The notes under the pieces were generated by a model. That model was not told the origin of the DNA. It saw nothing but the letters and a program-made list of their open reading frames with translations, and made no database searches. This document shows, piece after piece, positions 59,460-64,000 of a stretch of 64,000 bases of DNA (position 1 is its first letter; every line of letters begins with the position of its first letter). The DNA comes from RUG11237 sp045119215 (GTDB lineage: Bacteria; Bacillota; Clostridia; Lachnospirales; Lachnospiraceae). The translations under genes and the position numbers were made by a program. Location: contig JBGVDD010000088.1 of assembly GCA_045119215.1 (NCBI GenBank), positions 1-64,000 on the forward strand. The letters are read 5' to 3'.

Positions 59460-60059
59460 TCAATATTTTAGTTTTATTTTTTCATTAAGCCATACTTTTC
59501 CATTAATAATTGTAACGCTAGCTAGTTTAACCAGTTTGGCTACCGAAGAGTAATATTCATCTTTTGACATATTTAAAGCTCCGGTTTTAATATCGGTAAT
59601 TATTTGATCTTCTTTGATTGGATTCTCATATGCATTTTTATTATGTAAATAAACAAGCAATTGGCAATCGCTAGTTTCTATTGTAATGGATGAAATCATG
59701 TAAACTTTCAGTAAAATATTTAGTGCAATCCTAATATAATCAGTAGCATTGCTAGGCAATTCAAAATTAATCAGTGTTTCGAAAGCCAGTAAAATTGTTT
59801 CTTTTAAATTTAATCGAACATTAGATAGTTTACGACTAATCCCTTTCTTTTCGTCGGGGTCATACGTAATGAAGGATATAGTGACAATATTACTATCTTC
59901 TTTTCGCGGTTCTATAATGAGAAATTCATCAAATATCTTTTGTGCAAACTCTTTTTGATCGTCTGAACTTAAATCTGATAAAATCTCTTTTCTAGCAATC
60001 ATTTCAATTGCCTGAGCATATTCAAAATTGTTCATAAAATTGTTCATGGACTTTTTCAT
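59460..60059 (-). CDS. Hypothetical partner of the HExxH peptidase
   Basis: A 199-residue soluble protein. The start at 60059 (MKKSMNNFMNNF) is preferred to a TTG 18 nt upstream; GGGAGAG lies about 10 nt before it. No motif recognised; mixed alpha/beta. It overlaps the peptidase gene by 4 bp, so the two act as a translationally coupled pair. Confidence 0.6.
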   Translation of the reverse strand: MKKSMNNFMNNFEYAQAIEMIARKEILSDLSSDDQKEFAQKIFDEFLIIEPRKEDSNIVTISFITYDPDEKKGISRKLSNVRLNLKETILLAFETLINFELPSNATDYIRIALNILLKVYMISSITIETSDCQLLVYLHNKNAYENPIKEDQIITDIKTGALNMSKDEYYSSVAKLVKLASVTIINGKVWLNEKIKLKY

Positions 60060-61108
60060 ATAGTAGAACTCTCCCAATTATCTTTTTTTATTGAATCTAA
60101 TTTGCCCTCTTTATCACTAGCAACAAACGAACGCAAAAAGGATTCTTGTCCATTAAGATAGAATCGATATAAATCGTATGAGGGCTGTTCATTCTCACCA
60201 CCCTCCCAAGCATAGAAAACATCAAACATAAGATTTTTTCGTGTAACAATATCACCAAAAAACTGGGTTTCTATGGGTGGAAGATTTAAACACAAAAAGC
60301 TACCTGTATAATACACTACATAGTAGAATTCAAGTAAATACATTGGAGCCATATAAGTATGAGGCTGTATACAGTCTTCAAAGCTTGACTTTATCTTTTT
60401 ATTGTAAATATCATCACAGAAATTCAGGTATATTATGTATGCTGTTTTATCTGCTTCTAATTCCTTATTTAAATTGTATTGACCACCGATATGCTCATGG
60501 TATGCATGTGCAATTTCATGTAATAAGGCAAATGCCAAAGAAGAATAATATATATCAGTACACAAATTCAGCAAATGTTTTTTATCTAAAAATTTTTCTA
60601 GAAGCTGATGTGCTTTATCTTTATCATGAATTAGAATTGGGAGTTTAAAATCTCCGTAACACATATTGTTTAGTATTGATAGGGTGTATCTGTAGCAAAA
60701 TAAATCTTCTTGTTCATTTCCAATTGTGTCTGCGTGATACATTTGTGTTGCTATATATGAAAAGTATGCAGATGACATTATTGCGTTAATAAATACTGAA
60801 TTCTCATTTTGCGATATGTTTATTGTATCGTTAATAGTTATTAAATGTAGAGGCAGAGTAATATTAAGACGCTGTTCAGCATAATTTTTCAGTTCCTCAA
60901 ATAATGTTTCAAAATTAATTTCTTTTTGAGCCTCAAGTGCTTGGTCTATTATGATTTCACTATCGTTTTTATTATGGTATTTCCTTAGCCATTCAATGGT
61001 TTTAGGATCAAAATCCTCTTTTTTTATAATTCGGTTATTAATATTAGAAGAATCTATTCCAATATCAGAAGAAGAAAAAGTAACTAGGTTATTTATACCT
61101 TTAATCAT
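60056..61108 (-). CDS. HExxH metallopeptidase
   Basis: A 350-residue soluble protein with 'LAFALLHEIAHAYHEHIGG' (zinc-binding HExxH) and a downstream 'ELEADKTAYIIYL' supplying the third ligand, the pattern of ImmA/IrrE- and Lit-type peptidases. These cut repressors or, for Lit, elongation factor Tu during phage attack. With a coupled partner gene and AT-rich flanks, it is a candidate defence pair. Confidence 0.7.
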   Translation of the reverse strand: MIKGINNLVTFSSSDIGIDSSNINNRIIKKEDFDPKTIEWLRKYHNKNDSEIIIDQALEAQKEINFETLFEELKNYAEQRLNITLPLHLITINDTINISQNENSVFINAIMSSAYFSYIATQMYHADTIGNEQEDLFCYRYTLSILNNMCYGDFKLPILIHDKDKAHQLLEKFLDKKHLLNLCTDIYYSSLAFALLHEIAHAYHEHIGGQYNLNKELEADKTAYIIYLNFCDDIYNKKIKSSFEDCIQPHTYMAPMYLLEFYYVVYYTGSFLCLNLPPIETQFFGDIVTRKNLMFDVFYAWEGGENEQPSYDLYRFYLNGQESFLRSFVASDKEGKLDSIKKDNWESSTI

Positions 61109-61240
61109 ATATTGTCTCCTTTATGTATTTTAAAAATTTAGTGTAATAAGGTTAATTTGCAAATAGAGAATGTTCATACTATGAGCAAAGGCTATTATCA
61201 CAATTGTGATAATATTAAATACTATTTATAAACATACCTC

Positions 61241-61278
61241 TATATATTAATACCCATTTTTTGCAAAAAATTCTTCAA
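61241..61278 (-). repeat. AT-rich spaced motif, copy 5
   Basis: TATATATTAATACC, 12 nt, AAAATTCTTCAA on the + strand, about 130 bp upstream of the peptidase start. The rest of 61134-61345 is AT-rich and without genes. Confidence 0.6.
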
Positions 61279-61345
61279 TTTTTTACAAAAAAATAAAAAT
61301 TCGACATTTTAAACAAAAAATATGTTGTAATATTAGGCAATTAGT

Positions 61346-61522
61346 CTATGATAAAATATTATTTTTGAAAGGGAAATCGCCATCTTCTTCAGATGGCGAT
61401 TTTTCTTTATCCTTTTTATCCTCGATAATAATATCAAGAATACTTTTACAAAATATGTTGAATTCTGGCTTTGACATATTTTTGATATTTGGTTTTCCGT
61501 TGTAAATAATTTCGTGTTTCAT
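61346..61522 (-). CDS. 58-residue acidic small protein
   Basis: The start at 61522 (MKHEIIYNGKPN...) has AAAGGAGG 7 nt upstream. Soluble, acidic tail (SPSEEDGDFPF). It is the only gene besides HTH regulator 1 with a class 1 palindrome promoter, and it lies next to the serine recombinase, so it may take part in excision control. Function unknown. Confidence 0.6.
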   Translation of the reverse strand: MKHEIIYNGKPNIKNMSKPEFNIFCKSILDIIIEDKKDKEKSPSEEDGDFPFKNNILS

Positions 61523-61544
61523 AAAAAATCCTCCTTTTTTCTCA

Positions 61545-61581
61545 ATTTTAACTTTTAACGTGTTCAAGATGTGAACAGGTT
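61545..61581 (-). promoter_or_regulatory. Class 1 palindrome with -10 box
   Basis: AACGTGTTCA, 5 nt, TGAACAGGTT (61557-61581, one mismatch). On the minus strand it is followed by 6 bp and TAAAAT (61545-61550), 22 bp before the small gene. Nearly the same sequence as at 25334-25358. Confidence 0.65.
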
Positions 61582-61632
61582 AGAAATTAAAATGAAAAAC
61601 AAGAGAAAAAATCTTTCTTCTCGGGGGATTAT

Positions 61633-61745
61633 ATCAGAAACCGCCTGGCTGTCAAGGGTAAAAAATATCACTTAAACAATTAAAGAGGAATATTCTCACG
61701 CAATATTTTTTCCTCTTTCCTTGACAGACTGCACCGATTTCTGAT
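61633..61745. repeat. Long imperfect inverted repeat before the serine recombinase
   Basis: The outer arms (61633-61657 and 61719-61745) share ATCAGAAA, CTGTCAAGG and their complements. Inside, AAAGAGGAA pairs with TTCCTCTTT. It could be a regulatory RNA structure or a recombinase-binding region 48 bp before the start codon. Confidence 0.45.
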
Positions 61746-61792
61746 TGCTCCGAGTTGTCGAAAGATAAATTTAAGAAAAAGGAGTAAAAATA

Positions 61793-63361
61793 ATGAAAAC
61801 AGCTGTAATTTACGCAAGATATTCGAGCGATGCTCAAACAGAGCAGTCTATTGAAGGTCAGCTCAGGGTTTGTCAAAAATATGCAAAGGATCACGATATC
61901 CTTATTCTTGATACCTACATAGATAGAGCTATGACCGGTACTAACGATAACCGTCTTGATTTTCAGCGTATGTTGAAGGACAGCGCAAAAAGACAATGGG
62001 ATTACGTTATTGTATATAAGCTTGACCGATTTTCCCGTAATAAGTACGAGTCGGTTATCCATAAAAAGACCCTAAAGGACAACGGTGTTAAGTTGTTATC
62101 CGCTATGGAGCAGATTCCCGATAGTCCCGAGGGTACGCTTATGGAAGCTTTGCTTGAAGGTTTTAACCAATACTATTCGGAAGAGCTTTCTCAAAAAGTA
62201 AATCGAGGCATTCGTGAAAGCTGGATAAAGGGAAATACTACGGGTGGTTATCCCATTTTCGGTTATGATGTTGTAAATAAGAAATATGTAATTAATGAAT
62301 ACGAAGCCGCAATAGTCGTTGAAGTATTTACAAAATACGCTCAAGGATATAAAGCACGCGCAATTGTAAAGGATTTGCAAGAAAGAGGTATTCGTAGAAA
62401 AGACGGAAAATTGCTCAATGAAAAGCACGTTTATTACATATTACATAATAAACGTTATACGGGCATGGTAGAGCATCACGGAGTTGTTTACGATAATATT
62501 TTTCCTCGTATTATATCCGATGAACTTTGGTATGCAGTACAGACAATTAATGATGCAAATAAAATTGCACCAAGCCGCAAAAAAGAAATATACGATTATA
62601 TACTTTCAGGTAAGCTCGTATGTGGAAACTGCAAACACAAAATGAGTGGAGAAAGCGGAACGAGTAGAAACGGAAACGTACATTATTATTATATATGTTT
62701 AACACATCGCCGCAGAAAGAAACCTTGTGATATAAAAGCAGTAAACAAACACTATCTTGAAGATCTGGTAGTTAACGCTACTATGAAGATGTTAAAGACT
62801 CCCGAAAACATCCGTATTATAGCAGAATCGATTTTCAAGTTGCACGAAAAAGAGAGTAACGATAATAGCAATTTGAAATTACTTATGAAGAAACGTGATG
62901 AAGCAGTTAAGGCAAGTAACAATCTTATTAAAGCCATCGAGAAGGGAATTATCACCGAAATGACCAAGACCCGATTAAGAGAGCTCGAAACTGAAATTAT
63001 GCAATACGACTTTGATATAGAACGCGAAAAACAACGCAATTATACTTATCTTACTATAGAAGGAATTGAGGAGTACTTAAAAAGCAAGGTGTTTGAAAAT
63101 ACGGAAGATATTAAGATACGAAAGGTAATAGTTAACACCTTTGTTCGCGAGGTTATCTTATATCCTGATAAGGTTATAATTACTTATAATTTTACGGATA
63201 TACTTGAACACCACACAATAAATACCGAGACTATTACAGAAACGGAAAGGCAGATTGACTCTGCCTTTTCAAAGGAATCCGGTTCGTATAATCTACTTGG
63301 TGGGGAGCCAAGAGAAAAGCACCGCAAAAGCGGTGCTTTTTTCTTGGCTTTTTTTTCTTAA
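61793..63361 (+). CDS. Large serine recombinase (TndX/Ccr type)
   Basis: A 522-residue site-specific recombinase. The N-terminal resolvase domain has the Ser nucleophile in 'YARYSSDAQTEQSIEGQ' and 'VYKLDRFSRNKY'. The recombinase domain follows, then a zinc ribbon ('LVCGNCKHKMSG' ... 'CLTHRRRKKPCDI') and a coiled coil near residues 355-420. It should integrate and excise the element. The last 17 codons run through a terminator hairpin (63307-63349), giving a low-complexity tail. A 26-bp copy of tRNA-Asn sequence lies 128 bp past its stop. Confidence 0.9.
   Translation: MKTAVIYARYSSDAQTEQSIEGQLRVCQKYAKDHDILILDTYIDRAMTGTNDNRLDFQRMLKDSAKRQWDYVIVYKLDRFSRNKYESVIHKKTLKDNGVKLLSAMEQIPDSPEGTLMEALLEGFNQYYSEELSQKVNRGIRESWIKGNTTGGYPIFGYDVVNKKYVINEYEAAIVVEVFTKYAQGYKARAIVKDLQERGIRRKDGKLLNEKHVYYILHNKRYTGMVEHHGVVYDNIFPRIISDELWYAVQTINDANKIAPSRKKEIYDYILSGKLVCGNCKHKMSGESGTSRNGNVHYYYICLTHRRRKKPCDIKAVNKHYLEDLVVNATMKMLKTPENIRIIAESIFKLHEKESNDNSNLKLLMKKRDEAVKASNNLIKAIEKGIITEMTKTRLRELETEIMQYDFDIEREKQRNYTYLTIEGIEEYLKSKVFENTEDIKIRKVIVNTFVREVILYPDKVIITYNFTDILEHHTINTETITETERQIDSAFSKESGSYNLLGGEPREKHRKSGAFFLAFFS
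63307..63349 (+). terminator. Terminator overlapping the recombinase 3' end
   Basis: AAAAGCACCGC pairs with GCGGTGCTTTT, with an outer GCCAAGA/TCTTGGC stem and a T6 run. Confidence 0.75.
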
Positions 63362-63489
63362 GCTTTGATCAAAGATCTCGTAGCATTACATTCAGACGAG
63401 CTTGCGAGTCTGACTGCAAACTTTTACGGTTTGCGTAAGCAAATGTCCCTCGTAAGAGGGGCAAGTAAAATTTGTGGCGCAGCCGTTAG

Positions 63490-63515
63490 ATCAGGGGGTC
63501 TTTGGTTCAAGTCCA
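63490..63515 (+). repeat. 26-bp direct repeat of tRNA-Asn, candidate attachment site
   Basis: Identical to positions 103-128 of the tRNA gene (the 3' anticodon stem through the T arm). Flanking sequence differs on both sides and the copy cannot fold as a tRNA. It could be an att site, the scar of integration, or part of a tRNA-mimicking region. The whole stretch 63362-63700 has no gene. Confidence 0.65.
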
Positions 63516-63553
63516 GAGAAGAAAATTTTCGATTGTCTTCAGGTGAGCCACTT

Positions 63554-63588
63554 AAAGCCTTGAAAACACATGATTTCAAGGCTTTTTT
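63554..63588 (+). terminator. Rho-independent terminator
   Basis: AAAGCCTTGAAA pairs with TTTCAAGGCTTT, then T3. Confidence 0.75.
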
Positions 63589-63717
63589 CTTTAAATTTCT
63601 TCAAATTTGAGGGTTTGAGTGGGTGTTAATCACGTTTTTCTCATCAATAATCTCCGCACTGTAGTCCATTCTTTACGATGGATTTCGGTGTTTTTTTTAT
63701 TTTAAAGGAGAAAAACA

Positions 63718-64000
63718 TGGACACTAAAAAGGTTGTAACTAATGAAACAAGTAATGATGTAAAAAGAGAAAAGGTTAGAGTAATACCGATTCAATTCTTA
63801 GATGATTTTCCAAAGCATCCTTTTAATGTTAAAATGGATGAAGAAATGGAGGCGTCGATAGAGAGCATTAAAGAATTCGGTATCTTGACTCCTCTTGTTG
63901 CTCGCAAGAAGGAAAATGAGCGTTATGAAATTATTGCAGGTCATAGAAGAAAGTTTGTTGCAAAGAAGCTTGGCTTTACCGAACTTCCGCTCATTCTTAG
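63718..64000 (+). CDS. ParB/Spo0J-family partition protein, cut by the window end
   Basis: The first 94 codons are visible, starting after AAAGGAGAAAAAC. The ParB N-terminal CTPase-type domain is clear: 'RVIPIQFLDDFPKHPFNVKMDEEMEASIESIKEFGILTPLVARK' and the GHRR motif in 'YEIIAGHRRKFVAKKLGF'. ParB homologues on conjugative elements stabilise the excised circle. Its position past the recombinase means that either the element continues or a second element starts here. Confidence 0.85.

Noticed and set aside
63484..63552. Second tRNA gene beside the recombinase
   Set aside because: Only the 26-bp block is shared. The acceptor, D arm and 5' anticodon stem are missing and the T stem has a mismatch outside the block.

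Overview
The window looks like a piece of a low-GC Firmicutes genome, most likely a gut-type clostridium. Nearly every gene has a strong AGGAGG-type ribosome binding site, genes are tightly packed, and the backbone genes (PcfK-like, PcfJ-like, large serine recombinase, ParB) belong to families typical of integrative and conjugative elements of that group. No sequence search was run; family names are from motif recognition. A complete tRNA-Asn lies at the left edge. A 26-bp piece of it recurs as a direct repeat just after the serine recombinase near the right edge, so most of the window may be one integrated element. A ParB gene then runs off the right end.

Layout. 0.4-7 kb: a DUF6602-type gene and a tight operon of small element genes ending in pcfK/pcfJ. 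7-14.3 kb: AT-rich cargo with a metallophosphoesterase-NTPase fusion and a two-gene membrane system, both candidates for phage defence. 14.3-24.1 kb, minus strand: a more GC-rich, filamentous-phage-like block. It has an origin-like set of hairpins, an HUH replication protein, a Zot-like membrane ATPase, a 31-codon membrane peptide, a large secreted and C-terminally anchored protein, three N-terminally anchored surface proteins (one an SGNH hydrolase) and small basic proteins. 24.3-26.5 kb: regulators, including an HTH protein and an S24 (LexA/CI-like) repressor with its operator. 26.7-32 kb: a Fic protein with a striking operator array, then DUF2971, unknown and FRG genes.

32.2-55.6 kb: a second HTH regulator leads an acyl-carrier-protein-based biosynthetic cluster (nucleotidyltransferase, kinase, ACP, BtrH-like, acyl-AMP ligase, CYTH). 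A lysis-type set follows: GH24 lysozyme, DUF1906 hydrolase and holin pair, mixed with two roughly 1,600-residue RHS proteins, each followed by a lipoprotein. 55.9-59.2 kb: two convergent genes, a TIR/deoxyribosyltransferase-like protein and a GT2 glycosyltransferase, lie between perfect 25-bp inverted repeats beside a tyrosine recombinase. This looks like a DNA-inversion switch. 59.4-61.5 kb: an HExxH peptidase operon and a small gene.

Two cis-regulatory families tie the region together. Six palindromes with 10-5-10 geometry each sit exactly 6 bp upstream of a -10 hexamer. They fall into two sequence classes, and each class includes the promoter region of one of the two paralogous HTH regulators. 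The second class also precedes the lysozyme, transporter and holin-RHS genes, which suggests one regulon for the synthesis and release of the RHS proteins. Separately, five AT-rich intergenic regions carry TACC, exactly 12 nt, then AAAATTCTTCAA, near accessory-module borders.
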